Source: Ypsolopha sequella
Lineage: Eukaryota > Arthropoda > Insecta > Lepidoptera > Ypsolophidae
DNA: 64,000 nucleotides
Reading direction: 5' to 3'
Assembly: GCA_934047225.1 (NCBI GenBank)
Contig: OW203983.1
Span: 434,001-498,000, forward strand
Under the pieces are notes generated by a model. That model did not search any database. It was given only the letters and a program-made list of their open reading frames with translations, and was not told the DNA's origin. Made by a program: the position numbers and the translations under genes. Shown piece after piece: positions 54,547 to 64,000 of this stretch (position 1 is the first letter of the stretch; the number at the start of each line of letters is the position of its first letter).

Positions 54547-54830
54547 TTATTCAATCAATAAATTCTCTAAATCCAAACACACTGCATCTAAAAATCCTGC
54601 AGGCTGATTCAAGTTGCCTTCGTGTCTGGCCCAGGCAAGATAATATATTATTGAAATAATATGGGCACAACTGCCCAATGTGCGACGACCATGTATACAG
54701 TTACAGCAGTAACTATTCAGTGATTGCGTGGCGATTAAACAGTATTTAACAATAATATGTTCTTGAAGTGACGTGTCTGGATTTAGCACCATTATTTTAG
54801 AGCTCGGAGACCGATTGGTCTAAGTTGCCA
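54547..54830 (-). pseudogene. SWIM-type zinc-finger protein C-terminal remnant
   Basis: The frame 54792-54547 contains CCNCIHGRRTLGSCAHIIS, which fits the SWIM pattern CxCx(n)CxH, followed by IIYYLAWARHEGN. Such C-termini occur in multi-copy insect proteins linked to transposons. The rest of the protein is missing. No transposase domain was seen, so the parent element is unknown. Confidence 0.65.
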
Positions 54831-55168
54831 CGCCGAGCCGGGCGCAACGCAGGTAGCGAGAATAACAAAAAAGCAGATTCGAATAAAATGGTCGCTGCCT
54901 ATTATAGTAGCAATATGCTACTTAATACCGCAGTAGAAATATCGTTGTTTTGATTTAAATAATTAAGATTAATAAGTATATAAAACAAGTCCTGAGTCAG
55001 GGTGTCTTTCCTACGGTACCCCAGTAGTTATGGAGAAAATAAAAGCATTTTTTTAATGAACATATAAAGCCTACTTAAACTGTACATGAGAAGTTTTTGT
55101 CGACTCTGGGTATTCTTTTGGCCATCTCTTTTTATGAACACAATGAATACATTTCTTTCTTTTTTCAG
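54831..55168. other. End of intron 1
   Basis: AT-rich intron sequence. It contains the inverted partial copy of the 53530-53850 repeat at about 55050-55130 and the polypyrimidine tract before exon 2. Confidence 0.6.
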
Positions 55169-55225
55169 CGTTGACGGTGCGATTCCTAACAAAACGTTAC
55201 ATTGGAGAATATGACCATCAACAAG
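55169..55225 (+). CDS. Exon 2 of the Ras-like GTPase
   Basis: A 57-bp exon preceded by a pyrimidine tract and acceptor (tttcttttttcag) and followed by GTGATT. With the G from exon 1 it encodes ALTVRFLTKRYIGEYDHQQ, helix 1 and switch I. Aligned without gaps to Ras, EYDHQQ covers EYDPTI, so the conserved magnesium-binding Thr35 is replaced by Gln. The exon starts in phase 1 and ends in phase 1, compatible with both neighbours. It sits 19.5 kb downstream of exon 1, across a transposon-filled intron. Confidence 0.9.
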
Positions 55226-55254
55226 GTGATTAAATACAAATGTATTCATTTACG

Positions 55255-55285
55255 ACTAGCTTTTGTCCGTGGCTTCGCTCGCGTG
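55255..55285 (-). mobile_element. Putative Helitron-like terminus in intron 2
   Basis: On the minus strand: acgcgagcgaagccacgg, then acaaaagctag and T. A GC hairpin followed by CTAG and a host T fits a Helitron-type 3' end. Only 30 bp downstream of exon 2. The other end was not found. Confidence 0.4.
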
Positions 55286-55685
55286 GAAGTCTTTGAATAA
55301 AAAACATTATGAACAGTTTTCCGCTTGGTGGCTATTTTAACACCCCTTATGGCCTATATGTTGACTAGGGTCACTATGATGATAATAAAGAAAACCGCAT
55401 CCAAATTTGTTGATTGGTTCTCGAGTTAAAACGGAAAATGTCAGTACAATAATGATTAGTATAATAATCCATGTCATTTAAAATTTTGCAAAATTATTTA
55501 CTGTAAAGACACGACTTTTTTCTATTTCATATTATTTTTAGTTTTAGTTTACTTAGAAAATACAAATTTGTACTTTTTACATTTCTATGCAAAAATGAGT
55601 TATTTTTTGTTCAGCACTTCCGATATTACTATGTTTAACCACAGATAAAATTGAATAGTCCTACTAAATTTAGTTTCTTTTACAG

Positions 55686-55759
55686 ATAGTAAATACAAAC
55701 ACGAAGTATTATTGGATGGCGAGCCTGTACTGTTCGAGATATTAGACACTTGTCCAAAG
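55686..55759 (+). CDS. Exon 3 of the Ras-like GTPase
   Basis: A 74-bp exon after acceptor ttcttttacag, with donor AAAG|GTAATT. Joined to exon 2 it encodes DSKYKHEVLLDGEPVLFEI and LDTCPK, beta strands 2 and 3 and the G3 region. The usual DTAGQ of Ras is DTCPK here, so Gly60 and the catalytic Gln61 are replaced by Pro and Lys. The exon ends in phase 0. No exon for the G4 (NKxD) and later parts was found before position 64000, so the gene continues beyond the window. Confidence 0.9.
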
Positions 55760-57186
55760 GTAATTCAGACTCAGAACGAGATGGAAAAAACGGCTTTATA
55801 TTGAAAATTACTTTTAGCTTAATGGTTTTTATGAAAAGGTGGCTGTATAAACAGCTTTATAGCTTAAAAACGCTTTTTACTTTTTTGAGCATAGTAACCA
55901 TTATAAAGTATTTTTTCCTCTTTCTCTATTATCAATGAACTTCCCATCATACACCATCGTATTCTTTACACTTATATGTTTAAGGCTTAGGTGTTTTTTT
56001 AGGTTCCTTGTTGTATTTTGTACAATATTGTTTTTTTACAAAAATTACACTGCTTTTTTATCCTGCTGTTTTTCAAAATACTACTCAAGTGCTGTTTCGA
56101 GACATTTTAACTTTTATTTACATAGTCACGAAATATATTTACACTTATTTACAGTTAACAAAGTTTGTTTACACGACGTTACGTAATTGAAACAAAAATT
56201 AACACGAATTAATCACGTAAAGCAACTAAAACGCATAAAGCATATGAACGCATCCACCCAACAACGAAAGCTAATAAACACTGAAAAGCAAGTCGAGAAT
56301 TTTAAACGTTTTTATCGAAAATTTTATACGACCGAAGTAAAAATACCATCATTTAAAAGCGTAAGCCTTTTTTCTATTACCACGCAAAATGAATCGTGTA
56401 ATAGAATTTTTAAACGTAATTTTCATACGACCAATGTAAAATGCTGTCGTTTGAAAGCGTAGGCCTGAATTCTGTTACCGTGCTTATTTGGTCGTCTAAT
56501 ACGAGCTACATTAGACGGCTGAATTTGAATGGTAGTTGAGTTTAGGCTTGTACTTTTAAATGTCAGTGTTTTTGCATTCGGTCGCATTTACTTTCGTTCA
56601 CAAACGTGTTCTGGTATAGTAAACAAAACTACCAAATTGTTCGTAACTTTTACAACAGGTGGCGTAGCTGCAGCGTCAGCTGACTAAGTAACTGAATGTT
56701 TGACTAAGCTTGAAACGTAATGGGCTTGTAATTTTAAACGTGCTTGAACGTTTTTTGTCAAAAACTCTGTTTAGTTTACAGCTTTTCGTTTAAACGATCT
56801 CTCTCTGAATTTCAAAGATAGGTAATTTGATCATCCTATTCGTGACACACTTAATTTTGTTGGAAGAACCAGCTTTTACGAGTATATGCTGTGATATAGA
56901 AAAACCTATGTGTATGTCGCAGTGTAATGCGGAATTTACGCGTAATCCCTAAAGCAACACCATCTTGATAAAAACACATGTACTGTTTCACAATATCACT
57001 ATATTAATAACTCCAACCGGTTTCGCCTCACGGCATCATCAAGGAACAACAGGAAACTATTTAAAACAGGGAATTAATACGTATTAGGTATCGTTAATAA
57101 CTTTTTTTTGGCGGTCAAAAACATACTTTTGACGAACCAATCAGGGGCATTGAAATTTTCACCTCGCTTTTGGTAACTCTGACAGG
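55760..57186. other. Start of intron 3, no genes
   Basis: AT-rich. Two diverged direct copies of a segment with attttcatacgacc and gaaagcgtaggcct occur at about 56295-56370 and 56405-56465. Frames here have no family features. The next GTPase exon was searched for and not found. Confidence 0.45.
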
Positions 57187-57323
57187 TCATTTATTTATTT
57201 ATTTATTTATTAATACACATGAATACATTACAGACACAAGTCCAATGCGTATACATGGAAAACAGAAACAAATTTTAATACACTAAAAATCAAAATATAC
57301 ATACACTTAGAATAAAAATATGG

Positions 57324-58085
57324 TTACTGCTCCAAGTATTTCACCACACATGTGTGGATTTGGGTCAGTGATGCAGAGAAAATATCCATTTCTGGTTGAT
57401 TTCTAGCCATACCGTTGAGTAAACGAAGCACGCGGCTGAGAGGGGCCTTGTTCACGAGGTTAGTGCGAGCCCCCGGACACAGGAACAGTCTATGACTGCG
57501 CGCGCGCGTGTACTGATCCGGCACCCATAGATATATCAGTGCCAGCAACGATGGGACATGAGTCAAACCTCTTAGAATTTTTACCATAAACATAGCCATT
57601 GTGGAATCCCTTCTTAGCTCTAAGCTGTTATACCCTAACGTGCCCAATAGGAACATCGTTGGGTATAAAAAGGGATAATACTTAAAGGTACGTTTGTATA
57701 AATTACGAAGGAAGAGTTTTTGGACTTTTTCGATCGTAAGTACATGTTTAGCCTCGTATGGAGTCCAGATCGTCGAATTAAATTCCAGCCTACTCCTAAC
57801 GTAAGAGTTAAACAAAGTACGAAACGTGCGAGGGTCTTTAAAATCCATTGATAACCTCAATACCCATCCAAGAGCCTTCCTCGCTTTCTTACTCAACTCT
57901 TCAATATAGTAGCTGTACTTCAAGTCAGCAGTAAATAGTACACCAAGATCCTTAACAAAATCCAGCGCACGCGGTAGCGGTGAACCAGCGAGCTTGTAAG
58001 GAAAATGGAGAGGATCACGCTTTCGGTGAAAAGTAAATATAAACGACTTATCGACGTTCAGCTCTAAGCAGTTTTGACACTCCAC
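57324..58085 (-). pseudogene. LINE ORF2 C-terminal part
   Basis: The continuation of the reverse transcriptase thumb (CLELNVDKSFIFTFHRKRD and VKDLGVLFTADLKYSYYIEE), then the C-terminal region ending VVKYLEQ. It overlaps the upstream frame by 22 bases in a different frame, so one indel broke the original ORF2. Otherwise uninterrupted. Confidence 0.85.
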
Positions 58086-60200
58086 GAGTGCACTGCATCA
58101 ATTTCACGCTGAAAACGTCGACATTCATCGATGGTATTTAGTGACGCAACCAATTTAACATCGTCCGCAAAAATTAATATCATGAAGTCATCAGATATTA
58201 ATTTGGGGAGATCATTAATAAATATTAAAAATTCCAACGGACCCAAATTACTGCCCTGACTTATCCCTGACCTAGTGTAATAACGCTTCGAGATACAGCC
58301 GCCATATTGAACATACTGCATCCTGTCCGACAGATAGCTGGCAAAAAGATGCAGCAGTTGTGGTGTAAAGCCAATAGCAGCCATTTTGCGGAGCAACACA
58401 TCGTTGTCGACACGGTCGAAGGCCTTGCGAAAGTCGAAGTAGGCTACATCAACTTGCTTTTTATTATCAACTTCTGTAGAAGCATGCTGGACGAAGGACA
58501 ATAAATTAGTTGCTGTAGACCGACCTGGCAAAAATCCATGCTGAGCGTCACATAACCAGGGTGATACCTGGTTTAATATACGACGGTACAGAATGGATTC
58601 AAATACCTTTGCGTATGGCGATAGTATAGCGATTGCTCTGTAGTCGCAAACATTGGACTTCGATCCCGATTTAAATACCGGAATGACCTTTGATAACTTC
58701 CAGGAGGCAGGATAAGTTGATTGCGCTAAGATCGAATTATATATAAATAGTAACGGGGCATAGAGCACCTCGCGACAATCCCTCAGAACATAAGGCGGGC
58801 AGCCATCTGGACCGCATGAGAATTTGGGCTTCAACCGCTTTAACGCCATCAGTAGCTCCGTCTGACTTATTACGCCGACGTGCACCCGAGCCGCCGGGTT
58901 CCTTCCTGACTCAGACGAAAGGGTCTCCTGGACCGAAAGCTTAGGGACATTATTCAAAAACACACCTTTGAAATTATTAGCGAAAGCTTCTGTAACTACG
59001 GCAGGGGGGTCGTCAAAATCACTTTCTCCATTGCCAGCACGTTTGTTTTTTATGTAGGTCCAAAACTCATTAGGATTATTATTTATATTTGTCTCCATTT
59101 TATTTATGTACCGCTGAAAAGCTACCTTAATTTTTGACTTGATTAATTTTCTATAATGACAAAAAATCCTAAAAAAACCTGTAGTCTTGTGAGTTTTATA
59201 AAGTTTTAGGTAATAAAATTTAGACTTTATATCACGTATAATCTCAGCAGTGTACCAAACGGGATACGAATACTGTTCATCGGCAGTAATGTGCTTTTTC
59301 CTAGGAACACAGCCATGCATGGATTGTTCCATTCTCTCGTAAAAAAACTCAACTGCACTATCAACGTCACTAAGTTCGTAAATTGGTGACCAGTCAATAG
59401 ACTGCAATCTAGAGTACAGTTGATGGAAGTCAGCCTTCCTAAAGTTCCAGTCGTTGCCGTCACTAGCATCCCCACAGGCGACCGGAACCGGACGACGCGC
59501 GCGCGCCAACGTCACGTCAATCCAAAGCGGCGGGTGCTCGCGCTCACCGCGCGGGGTGGGGGGCACAACGCCCGCCACAGCCGCGCACACGCTTACACGA
59601 CCCACGTCCATGTCGCTGAGCACGAGATCCAAGTACCGCCCTAACCCGTTCTCTACTGTATTATGTTGGTGCAATCCAACACGTGCGGTGAAATACTCGT
59701 AGTGATCGCGCACAGTCTTACTTGCAGAATACAAATTAAAATCGCCTAAAATAAGTATTTTCAATTTAAAAGTATCACATAATATTTCTGTATAATTAAA
59801 AAAACTTAGATATAGAGAGTCCTTGCAATGTGGAGGTAAATAAACGACACAGCATAGAAACCTAATGTCACGGTACGAAACAATTGCACAAATAAATTCA
59901 TCCTTTACGTCCTTGATTGGCAAATCGGTGGCCGGGCATGCACGCAGTGTAAGCGGTCGTCGCGCGGCCAGCAACACGCCGCCTCCGTTACGGCCGTCGG
60001 CGCGGTCGCGCCGCAGCACGCAGTAGTCAGGCGGGCACAGCTCCGCGTCGAACACTGATTCTACTAGCCAAGTCTCCGTTATTGCGATTAGATCAGCCCC
60101 ACTCGATCTTATACCAAGTTCCGCTTCGCTTACTTTATTTTTCATGCCTCCAACATTCTGGTATAAAAAACTTATTACCGTGGCAGTGCTACAGATAGCC
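58064..60200 (-). pseudogene. LINE ORF2: endonuclease and reverse transcriptase
   Basis: The frame is open upstream of its first Met (60145) as SFLYQNVGGMKNK, so ORF2 begins within or at the ORF1 end. Motifs: LIAITETWL, LKILILGDFNLYS and RYLDLVLSD of the endonuclease (a HPPL replaces the usual SDH), then CDYRAIAILSPYAKVFE, FLPGRSTATN, YFDFRKAFDRVDN, SGISQGSNLGPLEF and LIFADDVKLV of the reverse transcriptase. The frame ends at VHSWSVKTA, and a small indel near 58080 separates it from the C-terminal part. Confidence 0.87.
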
Positions 60201-60218
60201 GAGATACTATCTGGACTC

Positions 60219-61067
60219 TTATTTACGAAAATTCTGCCATACGCTCAGTCTTATACGGGGTGGCCAGGAAGCCGCATCCGTAAAAAAATCAAAGCTGTCT
60301 TCGGGGACTCCTACTTTAAACGAAGCATATTTAGTGCTTCGTATGTTTAGTTTGTACACCTCATATCCTTCGTACTCTTTTTTTCTCTTAAGGAAATCTA
60401 TAACTTGCTCGACGGTTATATTCGTCTTTAAACCCCATACATGAATATACTTCAGGATATCTACAGTTTTCAGCACATCATCCTCCAGACCTGCTCCATT
60501 AATAGGTTTTTCATTTGAAGTAAACTTACGGCGTTTCTCAACTTTGGTCCAACCACCGACATCGTCTAAATCAATAGTGACAGGGTTGCCTGTCGTGGTA
60601 GATGAGTCATTAGTTAGCTTGAGATCGTCTCTGGCATGGACCACTGCCGCCATCTGTTGGGGACTCGGCGAAGTCGACTGCTCGGCAGGCTTGCGTGAAA
60701 CGTTGCCGTCGGCACTATCAGCGGCTGCGATAGCGTGTACACGTTTCGCAGCTGGTCTCCTGCGCACAGTGATGTTAGCGGGGTCCACGTTGAAGCGTAG
60801 CTGTTGCTTCCCTCCAGGTGGCACCGCTGGCGCCATCGGCAACGCTGTCTTCTCAGACTGCTCAGTGCTGAGATTAGCATGTACCTCACAAATGTTTGAT
60901 ATTTTCAAACATTTAGCGCACTGACATACCTTGCTCGATTCCAGCACCTGGTCAATTTTTTCGGATTGTAGCTTAATCACATCTTCTAGTGACGATATTT
61001 TTTGCTCCAACGTTGAAACCACTTTAGTGAAGTATGCACTAAACTCCTTAAACTCACTCGATGACAT
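60219..61067 (-). CDS. LINE ORF1 protein, about 282 codons, open
   Basis: Start chosen at MSSSEFKEFSAYFTK (61067). An earlier in-frame Met lies two codons upstream. The N-terminus is helical (LEQKISSLEDVIKLQSEKID, likely coiled coil), then a cysteine pair region (CQCAKCLKISNIC), a disordered middle, and a C-terminal block (KYIHVWGLKTNITVEQVIDF) resembling the RNA-binding domain of jockey/CR1 ORF1 proteins. The stop overlaps the ORF2 frame. No internal break. Confidence 0.8.
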   Translation of the reverse strand: MSSSEFKEFSAYFTKVVSTLEQKISSLEDVIKLQSEKIDQVLESSKVCQCAKCLKISNICEVHANLSTEQSEKTALPMAPAVPPGGKQQLRFNVDPANITVRRRPAAKRVHAIAAADSADGNVSRKPAEQSTSPSPQQMAAVVHARDDLKLTNDSSTTTGNPVTIDLDDVGGWTKVEKRRKFTSNEKPINGAGLEDDVLKTVDILKYIHVWGLKTNITVEQVIDFLKRKKEYEGYEVYKLNIRSTKYASFKVGVPEDSFDFFTDAASWPPRIRLSVWQNFRK

Positions 61068-61146
61068 ATTCAATTTTTAAACCATAAAAATACGGGAGCT
61101 ATACGTAAGCATGTGTGTGTTTATAAAAAAAAAAACGAAATAGGTA

Positions 61147-61273
61147 GTACACTTCGGTCCAAACAACTAGATAGGCCTGAAGTTGGCACACTGCGCGTGG
61201 CGCTTATGTACAGTGGGCAAATTGCAATGCGTGGCAACTTCAGGCCTATCTAGTTGTTTGGACCGACCTGTAC
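61147..61273. repeat. Short foldback: perfect 31-bp arms, 49-bp spacer
   Basis: The arms 61155-61185 and 61235-61265 are exact inverted copies, extended by imperfect pairing to 61147 and 61273 (gtaca ends). Probably a small MITE next to the LINE 5' end. Confidence 0.93.
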
Positions 61274-61279
61274 CAGGGT

Positions 61280-62150
61280 GTGCCCGCTAGGTGGCATAAG
61301 AGTCACAAGAGTGTAGGTTCTGATCCTAATTCTGAGGCTGTTGTGTGAAATCGGTGTTAAATCGAAAGCGCGTCGGAATTTAAAACACGTATTTGTTTGT
61401 GTACCGAATATTTACATTCATTTGAAGATGCCGTTAAATAAGTGTACAGATCGCGCCAAACTTCTAGTTGAATCGCCTCGTATTCAAAGTGGACTAGACG
61501 TTAAGTGCGGTCTGTATATTGCATGACATTGTGTTATATTGCTTGGTGTTACCGTTTGAATGATTATTTAATTATATTATTTTAACTTAGTATCTTGATT
61601 TCAGAATATGTTCTTCTTTTTAAGTTGCTTATGGCTGTATAATTTCCTAAATAAAATAAACCTGGAAATCTAAAAAAAAACATTGTTTCATACATTTTGG
61701 TCGAGGAGGTATGAAACTTTTCTAAAGAGCAAATTTTTTTTTCGTGATATGAGGTTTAGTGTAAAAGTTATTAGCATAGACGAGTAATATCGCCAGTTTC
61801 CGACTTCCACAACATCATATTTAATAAATGTAAAAAGTGAAACTTTGCACCAAACTTTTAGTTGAATCGCCTCGTATCTAGAGCAACCTAGAAGTAAGTC
61901 ACGATCTGTGTATTGTATAACATCGTGTTATATTATTCGGTGTTACAGTTTGAATTATAATTAAATTTTAACTACGTTTTTTGCTCTCAGGATATGTTTA
62001 AGTGTTTCAATTAGGCCCGTACAATAGCTTTATAACACGCCTTTGTATTTCTTTGGGCATAAAAGTTACCTTTTTATGGCTACTTGTTAATTTACCTGCC
62101 TGTTAAATTACTTTTAAATACGCTGCTGTACAGCTTAAGGATGACAATAA
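61280..62150. repeat. Diverged direct repeat pair, no genes
   Basis: Segments at about 61450-61555 and 61848-61955 share ttgaatcgcctcgtat, tctgt.tattg and cattgtgttatatt-like text at moderate similarity. No coding sequence was found in the interval. Confidence 0.6.
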
Positions 62151-62157
62151 ATAAAAT

Positions 62158-62717
62158 TTAAAAATGTTCATATTTTTTTTACACCGTGATATGTGGGCAA
62201 ATTAATGCTGCTTTTGTGCCAAATTTCATGTTTATGTTTAACGGTGCGAAAGTTATGGGGCTGTGACATACGGACGGACGGACAACGGAGTCTCACCATA
62301 AAGGTTCCTCTTGTACCATTTAGGTACTACGGAACCTTGAAAATGGCTCGGCGGGGAGAGACATGAGACTCGACGTGCAGGGAACTCGACATCAAGGGAT
62401 ACGGGTGGGGCAATGAATTTTAGTTTTAGAGAGAAGATAAGGGGAGTCTATTAACTTATTGAGTACTTTATGTACATTTGATCATGAAGCCTATCATGAA
62501 GTGATACAAAGGTGGGAATTTCAATGTGAGTTAATTGTTTTTATGGTTCCATAGTACCTAAAAGGTACAAAGGAACCTTTATGGTGAGACTCCGTTGTCC
62601 GTCCGTCCGTATGTCACAGCCTCATAACTTTAACACCGTTAAAGATAAAGACATGAAATTTGGCACAAAAATAGCATTAATTTGCCCACATATCCCGATG
62701 TAAAAAAAATATAGGAA
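62158..62717. mobile_element. Foldback element with about 185-bp arms
   Basis: The left arm (about 62158-62345) and right arm (about 62538-62717) are inverted copies with around 10 percent differences, including gacatacggacggacggac and ggagtctcaccataaaggt. The spacer is about 190 bp. It encodes nothing. The ends were not defined by a target duplication. Confidence 0.8.
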
Positions 62718-62758
62718 AAATTTGAAATTGTTAAAAATATTCCAAAACAAAAGTGAGA

Positions 62759-63610
62759 AAAATACAATATGTGTATCAAATTGTAGATATTAAAAAGCTG
62801 ATTGTAAAATATATATACTTTTACTAAATTTACTGGCACTGGTTTCGAAAAATCAAATTACATTAAAGAAATACAATCCATCCATCCATCCATCAGCCTA
62901 GTTCGTCCACTGCTGGACATAAGCCTTTACAGGACTTTGTCACTCCCGGCGGTCATACTGGAAGAAATGTCCATACTCACACACGCTGGGCCGGCGGCGG
63001 GTTGGTGAGCGCGGTTAAGGAACCCTCACACCAGTGACGCCGCTGCCCGTCACCAGTCTGTTCCATATAAAGCCCGGCTATTAGGAATGGATATACCGCC
63101 ATCCATCGGTCCCAGGCATGGTGGGCCTCTTGATTTTTTGCCTGTGAGCTGTCCTCTTACTCTCCCCCGAATTACTTCGACGGGGTCTCCAAGTAAGATG
63201 GTGGTACCTCCACAGTCGAGCCCGGCATCAGCTCTACCACCTGAATAAAAATACAATATGAGTATCAAATTGTAGATATTAAAAAGTTGATCGTAAAAAT
63301 ATATACTTTTACTATATTTACTGGCACTGGTTTCAAGGAATCTTTAAAAAACCCCAAAAATATGTATGTCCCCCCCCTTATCTCCGAAACTGGTAAACGG
63401 AAAAATATGAAAAAATGACGATTATAAATCATAACTGGCCAAATACAGGAAAACTATAGCGATTAAAAAAATTTAGCACAAATGAGAAATATAAAAAAAG
63501 AAAAAAAAAATTTTTTTTTTGTGAAAATTCGATATGGGTATCAAATTGTAGGTATAAAAAGTTGATTGTAAAAATATGTAGTTTGGCTATATTTAATTGC
63601 ATCTATTTCG
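62759..63610. repeat. Three diverged copies of a 95-bp direct repeat
   Basis: Copies at about 62759-62850, 63248-63340 and 63520-63610 share tatcaaattgtagatat and ttactggcactggtttc. The first two were split by the insertion at 62878-63248. Confidence 0.75.
62878..63248 (-). mobile_element. RTE-type LINE 3' fragment with 9-bp target duplication
   Basis: On the minus strand it ends ttatgtccagcagtggacg, then ctgatggatggatgg, the (GATG)n tail typical of lepidopteran RTE elements. It is flanked by AAATACAAT at 62869-62877 and 63249-63257. A degenerate frame (GLDCGGTTILLGDPVEVI) is not clearly coding. Confidence 0.75.
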
Positions 63611-64000
63611 AGAAATTCTTGAAAAACCATAAAAAATGTATGTACCAAAACTGATGTACTGAAAAATATGAAAAAAATCATGGTAATATGTGTGTACGAG
63701 CTATGTCAGCACTCGCACAATAACAATTCTGCTTATGCATAGTTTGTACATACCTACTTAACTAGGCCAACAGAGATAACAAAGCAGTTGAGAAAATAAA
63801 TTACAAAATTAAATTTATCATCCACAATACGGAACCGTAGGTACGCGAGTCTGACTCGTACTTGGCCGGTTTTTACTACTTCATTTTAGTATAGATAATA
63901 TTATAACTGCAATGAAGCTCAGGATGCGAGTCGTTTTTTTACAGTGATCATCTGGTATCACGTTCAATCTTAGACAATGATCAGTGGTCACACGTTCAAT
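63611..64000. other. Gene-free end of window
   Basis: AT-rich. Contains cgcgagtctgactcgtactt and ggccggtttt at about 63844-63872, the end of a ggttccgtaccc-type repeat. No gene. Confidence 0.5.

Larger units (their letters stand above)
57187..61130 (-). mobile_element. Near-complete two-ORF LINE with (AAAT)n tail
   Basis: ORF1, endonuclease, reverse transcriptase and C-terminus are all present on the minus strand. The 3' tail is the (TTTA)n run at 57188-57210 and the 5' end lies near 61130, close to a 31-bp hairpin. Only one frame break was seen in ORF2. Confidence 0.88.

Noticed and set aside
55935..56462. Small plus-strand frames rich in Phe, Tyr and Lys
   Set aside because: AT-rich intron sequence with no motifs. 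They do not continue the GTPase after LDTCPK.
55760..64000. Exon 4 of the GTPase
   Set aside because: I looked for a phase-0 acceptor followed by the expected G4 region and found none that reads convincingly. It probably lies beyond the window.

Overview
This window is animal genomic DNA, most likely from a moth or butterfly. It is AT-rich and built almost entirely of transposable elements and tandem repeats. The supporting signs are BEL/Pao, gypsy and copia LTR elements, many LINEs, a mariner, a hAT-type MITE, a tRNA-derived SINE, and short repeats common in lepidopteran DNA (paired ggttccgtaccc motifs, gacggacgg tracts, Helitron-type CTAGT ends). There are no operons, Shine-Dalgarno sites or CRISPR arrays.

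One host gene is visible, in three short exons on the + strand: 35547-35634, 55169-55225 and 55686-55759. Joined at consensus splice sites they keep one reading frame and encode the N-terminal third of an atypical Ras-like small GTPase resembling the RERG/RERGL group. Intron 1 is about 19.5 kb and is packed with transposons. The 3' exons lie outside the window.

Layout. 1-2105: 3' part of a LINE inserted into a BEL/Pao element (2106-5570). 5570-7230: element remnants, including a Helitron-type end. 7228-10852: LTR-like sequences flanking a 34-bp minisatellite and a GC-rich hexanucleotide array that a gag-like start codon reads into. 11445-12044: gypsy gag/RT remnant, followed by a 53-bp minisatellite and a duplicated hairpin block. 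13880-15840: LINE family A with a hAT MITE inside. 16573-20935: near-complete two-ORF LINE inserted into a ggttccgtaccc-type repeat. 24779-25855: RTE LINE. 26420-27709: complete mariner with both inverted repeats. 29198-30100: LINE 3' end. 30199-32740: 27-bp and 53-bp satellite arrays. 33005-35010: second LINE A copy, split by a 1.13-kb foldback element, ending about 0.5 kb before the host gene start.

Inside intron 1: an inverted-repeat element (35741-36633), a copia 5' half (36995-38762) cut off by a LINE (38763-39790), a BEL/Pao element with an env-like gene (about 40100-46350), a LINE with a 780-codon open frame (47330-49985), a third LINE A copy (51785-52440), a remnant of a different reverse transcriptase (52450-53235), a SINE (53984-54425) and a SWIM zinc-finger remnant (54547-54830). 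After exon 3 come another near-complete LINE (57187-61130) and several foldback repeats.

The element genes are mostly independent and broken. Repeat copies give empty sites that date some insertions relative to others. The most notable points are the hidden split GTPase gene with lost catalytic residues, the env-bearing BEL/Pao element that lacks integrase, and the arrays with higher-order structure.
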